Of a DNA stretch of 64,000 nucleotides, positions 7,524 through 16,010 are shown piece after piece (positions within the stretch are counted from its first letter, which is position 1; each line of letters starts with the position of its first letter). Position numbers and translations under genes: made by a program. The notes beneath the pieces are model-generated. The model searched no databases and had not been told where the DNA came from. It saw only the letters and a program-made list of their open reading frames with translations. Location of the stretch: positions 1 through 64,000 of the forward strand of contig CANFEY010000002.1 of assembly GCA_947446025.1 (NCBI GenBank). Direction: 5' to 3'. This stretch comes from Bryobacterales bacterium. GTDB lineage: Bacteria > Acidobacteriota > Terriglobia > Bryobacterales > Bryobacteraceae.

Positions 7524-8264
7524 ATGCGGACACTCATCCTTTCTGTCCTGTTCTGCGCGGCGGCATTCGCGCAGCCGAAGATTCCGCGCACGCCTGAGGG
7601 AAAACCCGACTTTACGGGGATTTATCAGTGGCCGCAGGCGGCTGCGGGGTCAGAGCGCTGCAGCTGTTCGGCGACGGTGTTCGACCGCAAGAACTTCGCT
7701 CCGTTCAAGCCAGGCGGGGAAGCGTTCTACGAAAAGCCCACCGGCGAGGCGCGCCATGATGAGCCGCGCGACTTCTGCATGCCCGCGGGCTTCCCCAGCG
7801 GCATGCTGAGCGCGAACGCGATGCAGTTCAATCAGTCGAAGGACACGCTGATCATGGTCCACGAATTCCAGCGCATGACACGCATCATTCCGCTCGACGG
7901 GCGCGCGCACCGCGATCATCTGGAGCCGTCTTTCTATGGCGATCCGGTGGGCCACTGGGAAGGCGACACGCTGGTGATCGTGACGAAGAATTTCAAGCGC
8001 TGGTCGATCGACGACTTCTTCTACACCAACCCGAACGAATACCGCATGCACAGCGACGCGCTGGTGACCACGGAGCGCCTGACGTGGAAAGACGCCACGA
8101 CCATCAACTATCGCATCACGCTGGATGATCCGAAGATCTTCACGCAGCCGTGGGGCCAGGAGTTCACCATCACCGCGAAACCGGAATGGCAGAAGGACGG
8201 CCTCTACGAATACGTGTGCGAAGAGAACAACCGCTGCCCGGGCGGCAAGTGTGACGGGAAGTAG
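7524..8264 (+). CDS. Secreted partner of DUF6152, unknown function
   Basis: A 246-residue exported protein (signal up to about AFAQ). The start at 7524 is chosen because the ATG follows the DUF6152 stop by 1 bp and begins a proper signal peptide. The mature part opens with IPRTPEGKPDFTGIY, the motif shared with the gene at 4188. It contains GHWEGDTLVIVTKNF, LTWKDATTINYRITLDDP and a cysteine-rich end (CEENNRCPGGKC). Six cysteines suggest disulfides in the periplasm. The function is unknown; the tight coupling to DUF6152 suggests the two act together. Confidence 0.65.
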   Translation: MRTLILSVLFCAAAFAQPKIPRTPEGKPDFTGIYQWPQAAAGSERCSCSATVFDRKNFAPFKPGGEAFYEKPTGEARHDEPRDFCMPAGFPSGMLSANAMQFNQSKDTLIMVHEFQRMTRIIPLDGRAHRDHLEPSFYGDPVGHWEGDTLVIVTKNFKRWSIDDFFYTNPNEYRMHSDALVTTERLTWKDATTINYRITLDDPKIFTQPWGQEFTITAKPEWQKDGLYEYVCEENNRCPGGKCDGK

Positions 8265-8265
8265 A

Positions 8266-9072
8266 ATGATGCGTACCCTACAGATGTTCGCCTTGGCGGC
8301 GTACGCTTCCGCGGCTGGTTTGGACGGTTTCCAGATCCATTCCACCACGCGCGGCAACGGACCCAAGACCGTTATCTTTGTCCATGGCTGGACGTGCGAT
8401 GAATCGTCATGGGCCGGACAGGTCCCCGCGTTCGAGAAGGAATACCGCGTGATCACGCTTGACCTGCCGGGCCACGGCCAATCGGGAGCGCCCAAGGATG
8501 CGGCGTTGAGCATGGCGCTGTTCGCGCGCGCCGTTGAGGCGGTGCGTGCCGAGGCTCGTGTGGAGAGGGTGGTGCTGGTGGGCCACAGCATGGGGGTTCC
8601 CGTGATCCTGCAATACGCGCGAATGTTCCCCGCGCATCTGGCGGCGCTAGTGCCGGTGGACGGTCCGCTACATTTGTCGGGCGGCCCGAATGCTCCGAAC
8701 CCCGATGCGATGAAAGGTTCCGCCGGAATGAAGAACCGCGAGTCGATGATCCGCACGATGTTCGGCCCGTCGGCCACGCCCGCGATGAAGGATCAGGTGT
8801 TGAAGATGATGCTGGCCGCGCCGGAATCGACGGCCTCGCAGGCCATGGCCGCGATGTTCAACCCCGCTGTCTGGACCGAGGATGTTCGGCCGTTCGCCAT
8901 GCTCGGCATCTACGCCGATAAGTCCGGCGCGAATGATCCGGCGTTCATGAAGAAGGTGTTCCCCAACGGCAGCGCAACGGAGATCGTGGGGACGGGCCAC
9001 TTCGTGATGATGGAGAAGCCCGCCGAGTTCAACAGGCTGCTCGCGGGGTTCTTGGCGAAGGTGAAGTTTTAG
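8266..9072 (+). CDS. Alpha/beta hydrolase, exported
   Basis: This 268-residue alpha/beta hydrolase has a short N-terminal signal-like segment (LQMFALAAYASAAG). The oxyanion motif is FVHGWTCDESSW, the nucleophile elbow GHSMG carries the Ser, and the late His lies in GTGHFVMMEKP; an acidic residue in GIYADKSG probably completes the triad. It is the third gene of the DUF6152 operon (2-bp gap after the partner's stop). Family members are esterases, lactonases or C-C hydrolases, so a small ester substrate in the periplasm is likely but unspecified. The 3' end overlaps the convergent gene by 4 bp. Confidence 0.78.
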   Translation: MMRTLQMFALAAYASAAGLDGFQIHSTTRGNGPKTVIFVHGWTCDESSWAGQVPAFEKEYRVITLDLPGHGQSGAPKDAALSMALFARAVEAVRAEARVERVVLVGHSMGVPVILQYARMFPAHLAALVPVDGPLHLSGGPNAPNPDAMKGSAGMKNRESMIRTMFGPSATPAMKDQVLKMMLAAPESTASQAMAAMFNPAVWTEDVRPFAMLGIYADKSGANDPAFMKKVFPNGSATEIVGTGHFVMMEKPAEFNRLLAGFLAKVKF

Positions 9073-9842
9073 CTCACGCCTTCCAAATTCGTGAGGCGTT
9101 GCTCGTGGGCGTGAGCGATTCGCGCCAAACTGTTTACGCTCTCCATCAACTGAGCAAGGGCTACTTCGTTCTTGCCTTGCAGGTCAAAGAGCCGATCCAG
9201 TTTCGCATCGTGCTGAGCCTGAATCTCCTCATTTTTCCGCTGCATCTCAACCACAGTGGCCAGATTGTCATCGTGGCTATTCTGCCGTTGGACTAGCACC
9301 TCAACGGCACACGTCAGAGCTTCCAAGCGCTGATCGATGTTCATGCCCACAGTGCAGCAAGGCTCAAACTCACTTTTGTTCTTCCGTTGCCAGCGAAAGG
9401 TGAACGTTGAAGAAAATGGCCAGAACGGGCTGGCCTGGAATCCCGAGGAGGAAGGGTGTGACTCAGTAAAGTGAGAGTAGAACTCCGTGGGTCCAACCTG
9501 CCAGTTGCCCGGCGGGTTCCCCGTGACGAGTTTACCGATGAAATAGAACGACCCCCCGTAAAGCTCCCTATCCCATCCGCCCGATCCAGGTCCGTAAGAA
9601 AAGACTTCCTCTTCCTTGTGCGGGTCGATACCCAACTGGGTTAGCAGAGCAATGAATGCAGAGGGATAGAGAGCCGTGCGCTGCCTCGCAAAGTGCATGC
9701 AGTCAGCACAGCCGCATTGGTCGGCGTATCCGCGACCGAGTTTCCGATACGCCGTCACCGTCGCTTCACGATCGTAGAGGATGGTCTGTTCACGGATTGT
9801 GAGTTCAGTCATCGGCATTTGCGGTTCCGTGCTGGAAACCAA
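9069..9842 (-). CDS. Conserved hypothetical protein fused by frameshift to a coiled-coil protein
   Basis: The 257-codon frame holds two unrelated parts. Residues ~12-135 belong to a conserved small family with CGCADCMHFARQR, LLTQLGIDPHKEEEVF and a YGGSFYFIG stretch; the paired cysteines could hold a metal. Residues 167-257, from MNIDQRLEALT, form a separate coiled-coil type protein seen alone elsewhere. Between them, another frame reads PVLAIFFNVHLSLATEEQK and stops at 9370-9372, which looks like the true end of the first protein. One base appears to be missing near 9435-9450. The original arrangement was probably two genes: 9370-9842, and 9069-9344 starting at the internal ATG. Confidence 0.6.
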   Translation of the reverse strand: MVSSTEPQMPMTELTIREQTILYDREATVTAYRKLGRGYADQCGCADCMHFARQRTALYPSAFIALLTQLGIDPHKEEEVFSYGPGSGGWDRELYGGSFYFIGKLVTGNPPGNWQVGPTEFYSHFTESHPSSSGFQASPFWPFSSTFTFRWQRKNKSEFEPCCTVGMNIDQRLEALTCAVEVLVQRQNSHDDNLATVVEMQRKNEEIQAQHDAKLDRLFDLQGKNEVALAQLMESVNSLARIAHAHEQRLTNLEGVS

Positions 9843-9871
9843 AGAAGGGTCGGGATTCTGACTCCTGCCTT

Positions 9872-10357
9872 TTAGAACGGTACGTCGTCGTCGCCGATGC
9901 CTTCATTGAAAGGCGCAGCCGCCGGGGCCGCCGCGGGAGCCTGCCGAGCCCGCGGCATACTGCGAGGCGCAGCTTCCTGCGAGTATTCGTCCGCGCCGCC
10001 GCCGGGGCCGCCGCCTTCGCCGCCGCGGCCGCCGAGGAGGATCACGTCGTCCGCGACGACCTCGGTGGTATAGACCTTCTTGCCGTCCTTATCGTCGTAG
10101 CTGCGCGTCTGGATGCGGCCTTCGACGTAGATCTGCTTGCCTTTGGTGAGGTACGGCGCGAGATTTTCGCCGCGCCACAGGACCACGTTGGTCCAGTTGG
10201 TCTCTTCCTTCCATTCACCCGACTGCTGATCTTTCCAGCGGCGGTTGGTCGCCACGCTGAACTTTGTTACCGCAGTCTGCGATGCGGTGTATGCGGTTTC
10301 CGCATCCCGGCCCAGGTGGCCGACTAGAATCACTTTGTTTACGCTACGGCTTGCCAT
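9872..10357 (-). CDS. ssb: Single-stranded DNA-binding protein
   Basis: A 161-residue SSB. The OB fold spans residues ~1-110, with VNKVILVGHLGRDAE at the start and the aromatic DNA-contact segments ATNRRWKD and TNWTNVVLW. It is followed by a Gly-rich, Ala/Pro-rich linker and the acidic tip DDDVPF, the conserved site for docking replication and repair proteins. It protects ssDNA in replication, recombination and repair. The gene lies 15 bp downstream of the rhomboid gene on the same strand. Confidence 0.95.
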   Translation of the reverse strand: MASRSVNKVILVGHLGRDAETAYTASQTAVTKFSVATNRRWKDQQSGEWKEETNWTNVVLWRGENLAPYLTKGKQIYVEGRIQTRSYDDKDGKKVYTTEVVADDVILLGGRGGEGGGPGGGADEYSQEAAPRSMPRARQAPAAAPAAAPFNEGIGDDDVPF

Positions 10358-10372
10358 GATTGTTTGAGTGTA

Positions 10373-11197
10373 CTACTGGCGCGCGAGTAATTGCTCGGCC
10401 ATGCGGAAGAAGGCGTAGGCGGTGACGGCGACGGAGACCCACGCGGCGGTCTTCCAGAAGGTATCGTCGCCGCGGGCGTGGGCTTTGGAGCCGGCTAGGT
10501 AGGCGATGAGGAAGCCTCCGACGAAGCCGCCGATGTGGGCCGCGTTGTCGATACCGGGGATGATGAAGCCCTGCACCAGGATCAGCACGGCCCATTGCAC
10601 GTAGCGTCCGCGTTCCCGGCCAATGGGCGAATGCTTCTCTTTCGTGCCAAGGCCGATCATGGCTCCCACCAAGCCGCTGATGCCTGCCGATGCGCCAATC
10701 GATAGGATGGCCGGCGTCCAGAAGAGGCTGCCGGCGAACCCGAGAATCGTCGCCACGAAGTAGATCACCAAGTAGCGGTAGCTACCGAAGATTTCGTCGA
10801 TTTGCGGACCCAGGTCCCACAGCACCCAGGAGTTCATGCCGATGTGCAGCAAGCCGCCGTGCAGAAATCCTGCTGTGATGAGCCGCCACCATTGCAGGTC
10901 ACGCAGAATCGCGTAGCCTTCCTTGCCACCAAACGCGTACAGCGCGTTGCCACTCGGATCCATGCCGATGGAGCGGCCATTGCTCGAGTAGAACAGCGTT
11001 GCCACAAACATGCCCACGTTGATCAGCAGAATTACACTAGTGATGAAGCGGTCGCCCTGAATCATCCCGGACATCGCGTCGGCGGCCATCTGGCGGTCAA
11101 TCGCGCGAGGGCCCACCGGCATGTCGCAGTACGGGCAGACCTTGTCGTTGGTGGTGATAAAGGCGCGGCAGTTCGCGCACATGCGGCGGGTGTCCAT
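10373..11197 (-). CDS. Rhomboid intramembrane serine protease with N-terminal zinc ribbon
   Basis: A 274-residue membrane protein. Residues 7-26 form a zinc-ribbon-like C-x2-C...C-x2-C (MCANCRAF and VCPYCDMP). Six or seven helices follow, with the rhomboid signatures GFLHGGLLHIGMNSWVLWDL, catalytic Ser in GASAGISG and catalytic His in NAAHIGGFVGG. It cleaves membrane-embedded substrates. The internal ATG at 11197 is preferred to an upstream TTG because it begins directly before the zinc ribbon and the TTG would run across the next promoter. It is divergent from the aldolase gene. Confidence 0.88.
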   Translation of the reverse strand: MDTRRMCANCRAFITTNDKVCPYCDMPVGPRAIDRQMAADAMSGMIQGDRFITSVILLINVGMFVATLFYSSNGRSIGMDPSGNALYAFGGKEGYAILRDLQWWRLITAGFLHGGLLHIGMNSWVLWDLGPQIDEIFGSYRYLVIYFVATILGFAGSLFWTPAILSIGASAGISGLVGAMIGLGTKEKHSPIGRERGRYVQWAVLILVQGFIIPGIDNAAHIGGFVGGFLIAYLAGSKAHARGDDTFWKTAAWVSVAVTAYAFFRMAEQLLARQ

Positions 11198-11283
11198 GGG
11201 ATCTTTCCATTGTAGCGGGCTGCTACAATGGAGGTTCGCTCCATGCCTCACGGCCTCCCGGAGCAAAACCAAGGAGTCTTGAT

Positions 11284-12249
11284 TTGAACCTGAGCAAACT
11301 ATTGGGTCCCACCGGCAAGGCCGTTGTGTTGGCCACTGACCACCGCTACTTCGGAGTCGTGAATGGCCTCGAAACGCCCGGCCCAGTGATCCGGCCGCTG
11401 CTGCCCTACGTGGACGTGCTGATGACGGAGCCGCACATTCTGCGCAACGTCTTCGGCGGCAAGGTGGACAAGCCGATTTTGCTGCGCGCGTCGGGCTGCT
11501 CGACAGTGATGAACGTGCCTGTGCCCGGCTATTTGCTGGAGCCCGCGAAGGCTGCGTATCAGCAGAGGATGGGCAAGACGTTTGACGCCGCGGTGGCCGA
11601 GTTGTCCGCTAAGGTGAAGTCGGGAAAGGCGTCGGAAGCCGAGCAGGAAGAGCTGCGGTACCTCGAAAGCTTCCTGCATGAGCCGGACACCATCGCCAGT
11701 GAGAGGCTGATGCTGACCGGTCAAGGTTGCGTGGATGAAGGCGCATCGGGGGCCGCGGTCAGCGTGTACTTGAAGACGCGCTACCAGTCGCAGACGCTGG
11801 ATAATCTGGCCACGATGTCGCGTCAGGCGCGCCCGCTGGGGCTGCCGGTGTTGGGTGTGGTTGCGGTGGGAACGGCGCTCGGCTATCTGGAAAACGACAT
11901 CGACTTCCTCACTCGCGCCAGCGCCGTTATGGTGGCGCATGGGGCCGATATCATCAAGACCTACAACTGCGGTGACGGGTTCGATAAGGTCATCGAAGCT
12001 ACGGGGGTGCCTGTGATCGTAGCGGGCGGCAAGGTTCCCAAGGGCAAGGACCCGACGGTGGACACCATCGACCTGGCTTACGACTGCATGCAGAAGGGCG
12101 CATCGGGTCTGGACTTCGGCCGCCGGATTTGGCGCCACGATCACCCGGTAGCAGTCGCGCGGGCATTGGGTGCGATTGTCCACAAGAACGCGACTCCGAA
12201 GGAAGCGCTGCAATTGTTCGAAGAGGCCAGCCGCCAACAACCTGCATGA
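11284..12249 (+). CDS. Class I aldolase of the DeoC/FbaB/LsrF-like family
   Basis: This 321-residue TIM-barrel aldolase has a TTG start 7 bp after a clear AAGGAG. The N-terminal AVVLATDHRYFG, the putative Schiff-base lysine in GADIIKTYNCGDGF, and the phosphate-binding loops PVIVAGGK and GLDFGRRIW are as in FbaB/LsrF proteins. Residues ~95-140 form an unusual Lys/Glu-rich helical insertion before the barrel resumes. The ATGA overlap with a zinc alcohol dehydrogenase suggests consecutive steps, with oxidation or reduction of a sugar-derived aldehyde or alcohol. The exact substrate is unknown. Confidence 0.75.
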   Translation: MNLSKLLGPTGKAVVLATDHRYFGVVNGLETPGPVIRPLLPYVDVLMTEPHILRNVFGGKVDKPILLRASGCSTVMNVPVPGYLLEPAKAAYQQRMGKTFDAAVAELSAKVKSGKASEAEQEELRYLESFLHEPDTIASERLMLTGQGCVDEGASGAAVSVYLKTRYQSQTLDNLATMSRQARPLGLPVLGVVAVGTALGYLENDIDFLTRASAVMVAHGADIIKTYNCGDGFDKVIEATGVPVIVAGGKVPKGKDPTVDTIDLAYDCMQKGASGLDFGRRIWRHDHPVAVARALGAIVHKNATPKEALQLFEEASRQQPA

Positions 12250-13286
12250 GCGCTCCAGCTACAACGATGATGCGGGCGGGCCTGTACTACGGGTCGGGCG
12301 ACGTGCGCCCAGTGGAGTTGCCGGTGCCGGAGATCGGTGCGGGTGAGGTGTTGGTGTCTGTGAACGCGTGCGGCATCTGCGGGTCAGACACCATGGCTTG
12401 GTATCGCGATCCGAGTGCCAAGAAGCAGGGCGGCATCAACACGGGCCACGAGATTACCGGCGAGATCGTGAAGGTCGGCGAGAAGATTCAGGGCCGTTTC
12501 CATGTCGGCCAGCGGGTCATCGTCACGCATCATTTTCCGTGCTTGAAGTGCGAGCGCTGCCTGGCTGGGGAAGAGACAACCTGCTCCACCATGCATGCCA
12601 AGCACATCGCGCCGGGCGGGTTTGCGCAGTACGTTCGGGTGTTTGAAACGGGCCTCGACCTGGGGCTGTATCCATTGCCGGAGAGCATGACGTTCGAATC
12701 CGGCACGTTCGTCGAGCCGCTGGGGTGCGTGGTCCGCAGTATGCGCAAGAGCGCTCCTATTGAAGGGCGTTCGGTGCTGGTGGTCGGCAGTGGATTGGCC
12801 GGTTTGCTGCACATTCGCCTGGCGAAGGCGATGGGAGCGTCGCGGATCATCGCTGTCGATACCAATCAGGGTCGGCTGGATGCGGCGCTGAAATCGGGAG
12901 CGGATGAAGGCGTGCTGTCTTCAGCCTCGCTGCCCAAGGCCGACAACGTGTACGTGTGCACCAGCGCGCCGTCGGCCACGCGCACCGCGCTGGATGCGGT
13001 AAACCCCGGCGGCTGCGTCATGGTGTTCGCCGCCGACGGGCCCAACAAGGAAATCTCCGTACCGGTGACGCGCTTCTGGTTGGAACAGCAACGCATCCTC
13101 TTCGCCTACGGGGCCGCCCCGCGCGATATGCAGGAGGCTATCGACTGGATCGCCAGCGGTCGCGTGCGGGTGGACGACCTGGTCACCCACCGCTTCACAC
13201 TCGACCAGATCGGCGAGGCGTTCGACCTAGCGACCAATCCGCGTGACATGTCCCTTAAGGTCCTGGTGGAGCCGCAGAGGACTTAA
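12246..13286 (+). CDS. Zinc-dependent alcohol dehydrogenase (MDR/threonine dehydrogenase-like)
   Basis: A 346-residue medium-chain dehydrogenase. Catalytic zinc ligands are in NACGICGSDT (Cys), GHEITGE (His, Glu) and the later VEPLGC. The structural-zinc lobe is CLKCERCLAGEETTC, and the Rossmann loop reads VVGSGLAGLL. It oxidises a secondary alcohol or polyol with NAD(P). The start overlaps the aldolase stop (ATGA), indicating translational coupling. Its TAA stop lies at the edge of a palindromic repeat that separates it from the convergent protease gene. Confidence 0.85.
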   Translation: MSAPATTMMRAGLYYGSGDVRPVELPVPEIGAGEVLVSVNACGICGSDTMAWYRDPSAKKQGGINTGHEITGEIVKVGEKIQGRFHVGQRVIVTHHFPCLKCERCLAGEETTCSTMHAKHIAPGGFAQYVRVFETGLDLGLYPLPESMTFESGTFVEPLGCVVRSMRKSAPIEGRSVLVVGSGLAGLLHIRLAKAMGASRIIAVDTNQGRLDAALKSGADEGVLSSASLPKADNVYVCTSAPSATRTALDAVNPGGCVMVFAADGPNKEISVPVTRFWLEQQRILFAYGAAPRDMQEAIDWIASGRVRVDDLVTHRFTLDQIGEAFDLATNPRDMSLKVLVEPQRT

Positions 13287-13305
13287 ATGGTGTCTGACAC
13301 CATTT
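13285..13305. repeat. GGTGTCTGACACC palindromic repeat, copy 2
   Basis: AAATGGTGTCTGACACCATTT is a perfect palindrome apart from its central base, extending to 25 bp with the flanking TT and AA. It sits between the convergent dehydrogenase and S53 protease genes and could form a hairpin that ends transcription in both directions. No transposase is nearby. Confidence 0.8.
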
Positions 13306-13308
13306 AAC

Positions 13309-16010
13309 CTACTGGACCGTCACCTTCACGGGCGGGCTTGCCTTGCCTCCCACTGTGATCACGATCTGCTGCACCCCGGTTGGAGTGGAGGTAGGCAGCA
13401 GGAGATTCACCTGTCCCATGCCGATGATCCCGCGCCCGATGCCGGCGAATTGCACGAAAGCGGGTACGCCGCCGACGGTTGCCGATAGCGGCAGCACCGG
13501 CCTGGGCAACGCGGTTGCCACCGTAGTAGTGGGAGCGAACCCGGTGGTGATGGCGGGCGTCACTTCACCAATGCCGGTCACGTAAAGCGTGGCGTAGCTG
13601 CCCCGCCGGACCACGGGCGTCGCATAGAGCGTTCCGTCCGGCTCCGATAGAATTGCGGGCGAGGCGGGCGCCATCTGGAACTGTAAGCCCGCTACCTCTG
13701 TATTGTTGTTGATGCCGAGTACCGCCGGACCCGCGCCCACCTCGTAGGGAATCTGAATGGTCACTACATCGGGCTTCACAGAGAGCACCGGCGCGGCGAT
13801 GCCGTTGACCGTTGCCGAGACTCCGTCCAGCGAGTATTCGAGCGGGCTGACCGTATTCGACTTGGTGGAATTGGCCAGCTTGGTGCCGAAGATGGAGAAC
13901 AAGGTTCCGGGGCTGCCGACGGTAGTGGCCGATCCGTACAATACCGCACCCTTGACCGCAGTCCCCGTGACGCTGCCCTTCAGCACGAACATGACTGGCA
14001 CGTTCAATACTTGCGGGGTCGCGGCGGTGGAGTGCAATACGATGGTGGCCCGGTAGACGCCCGGGGCGAATCCGGTCCCATCGGCGGTCAGCACGAGCTC
14101 ACCGCTGCCGGTTCCAGACGTCTGCGAAGGACGCAGCCAGGATGTGGTCCGATTCGCTGGGAAGACTGAGACGCTCCAGTTTTGTGCGGCGTCGGAGAGA
14201 TTGACTTTAAGCGTCGCCGTCGCCGGACTCTCTCGCGCTGTGAGGCTCAAGTTTTCCGGAGATACAGAGAACTGTGTGCGCTTGGACGGAGCGTTGGCGA
14301 AGGAAACCGTGACCTCCTGGAACAGCCCATTGTTCATCACAGTCAAGACTTGACTGGTGCCGCCAGGGGCGGGATTGGCGAAGCATAGCGTACCCTGTAG
14401 CCCTCCGAACGCTTCCATGCGCGAGGTTCCGAAGATGGCCGCAATCTGCGGCGAGTAATTCGCGCCCGGAGTGAAGTAGCCGGTGCCTGTAGAGAGCGAC
14501 GTCAATTGTCCGCCTCCATTGCCGGCGACGTCGTCAACGTTGAGTTGCACGGGCCACTGGCAACTCGGGTCGGCAGAAGTGTTCTGCGTGACCACCAACG
14601 GCGTCGCGCTCAGCGTGAAGTTTGTGTAGGACGGGGTGGGGTAGAACAGTACGGACACCTCACGGGACCAGGTTCTCCCACTGGGGTCGATTCCGCTGTA
14701 GCCGAACGTCTTGGTGACCGGCACGGGTAGATTGCGCAGCACCAGAGGCGCGGTGAGGGTGCCGTTGGGCGGGATATTGGGTGACGGGAAATAGCGCGCC
14801 ACATCCTGCGCCTGGCCGTCGATAGTGAATCCGGTGAGGAGCGCGGGGACTCCGCCCAACTCACGCAAGCCCAGTGTGGTGTTCCAGCTGAGGCCCTGCG
14901 CGTCCGGAGCCTGTGCCCAGACGTTGATCGGTTGCGTAGGCACGACAAGGGATGCGCCGGCGGGTGCGGCTGTCACCGTGACGCGCAACGTGGACCCGCC
15001 CGAACTGAAGGCTGCATCGCCGGAGTACAGCGCAGACAGAGTAATCGTCCCCGTCACCTGTGCCGCGTAGAGAGGCACGGCAATGACCGCGCGCCCGTCC
15101 CGCAACGGCACCGCCCCCAGCGCAAGATTGCTGGTGAGGTTGTTGGCCAGCACGAAGTTGACAGTTCCCGTGGGGGTACCCAAGCCGTCGGCGGAGACCA
15201 GCGTCGCGGTCAACTGCACAGTGTCATTCAGGGTGCGCGGGCCGGGGTCGGCCAGCAGCGTCAGGATCACGCCCTTGGTGGCGGTGTTCCAGCGCGTGGC
15301 CAGCGCGTTTGCGTCCACCGATCCCAGGCCCGTTGCCATGTCGTAGCCGGGTGCGGCCCGGTAGCCGAAGGAGCCGGTGAGGCAATCCGGGCTGCCTTGC
15401 ACGCAGGGCACGATGTTGTCTCCCGCGATGATGTCGTGAAACACCTGCGGACTGCTGCGGGCCAGGCGGTACAGTTGCTGATTCATGTTGCCCAAGCCCA
15501 CCGTTCGAATGAAGCCCCTGGAGAGCTGATGGTGATTGAGCAGAGCGACGATGCCCGCCATGGCCGGTGCCGACGCGGAGGTCCCGGCAATGCCGCCGAT
15601 GACGCCCGCGTAGTTGATGAAGTAGGCGTCATGGATGGCCGCGCTGAGGGAGATGTCCGGCACGTGGCGTGCGCCATCGGTGGGAACACCGGGACCCGCC
15701 TGCCAGGCGGGCTGCGGAAAGACACGGCTAGCTCCGCCGCCGGTAGACGCCAGGCCATTCGCTTTGGAGGATTCGTTCCACGCCGCCTCAGGAATGTAAG
15801 ACAGCGCCGAGCCAAAGGTCGGAGAATTCGTGGGTGCCCAATAGTTGCCCGAGCCTTCCACAAACTGCGTGCCGCCCACCGCGGTGACTTCCGGCAGCGC
15901 TGCGGGGAACGATGCGGAGATGCCCTTCGGAGCCAACGGGCCCGCGCCATTCAAGTTGCAGGAAGCGGCTCCACTGTCGCCCGACGCCACCAGGATGGTG
16001 ATGCCCTGGC
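13309..16010 (-). pseudogene. S53 (kumamolisin-like) protease, C-terminal part after frameshift
   Basis: About 900 codons continuing the protease in another frame. They contain the oxyanion Asp (VASGDSGAASC), the Ser nucleophile in GTSASAPAMAG, and a calcium-site-like end (GYDMATGLGSVDA). Ig-like/BACON-type beta domains follow, and a C-terminal domain matching TIGR03437 (PGTLFSIFGTKLANST, IPYEVGAGPAVLGIN, GIGRGIIGMGQVNLLLP). The catalytic residues are intact; only the frame break at about 16008 separates it from the N-terminal part. Restoring one C in a CC run (+ strand GG) near 16008-16010 rejoins the two into one protein of about 1,240 residues. Confidence 0.75.

Noticed and set aside
7650-8777. 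Minus-strand open frame opposite the DUF6152 partner and alpha/beta hydrolase
   Set aside because: It overlaps two signal-bearing proteins with clear motifs and has no motifs of its own.
12383-12394. GTCAGACACCAT resembling the palindromic repeat
   Set aside because: It encodes the conserved GSDTM of the zinc dehydrogenase and lacks the other arm, so it is coincidence.
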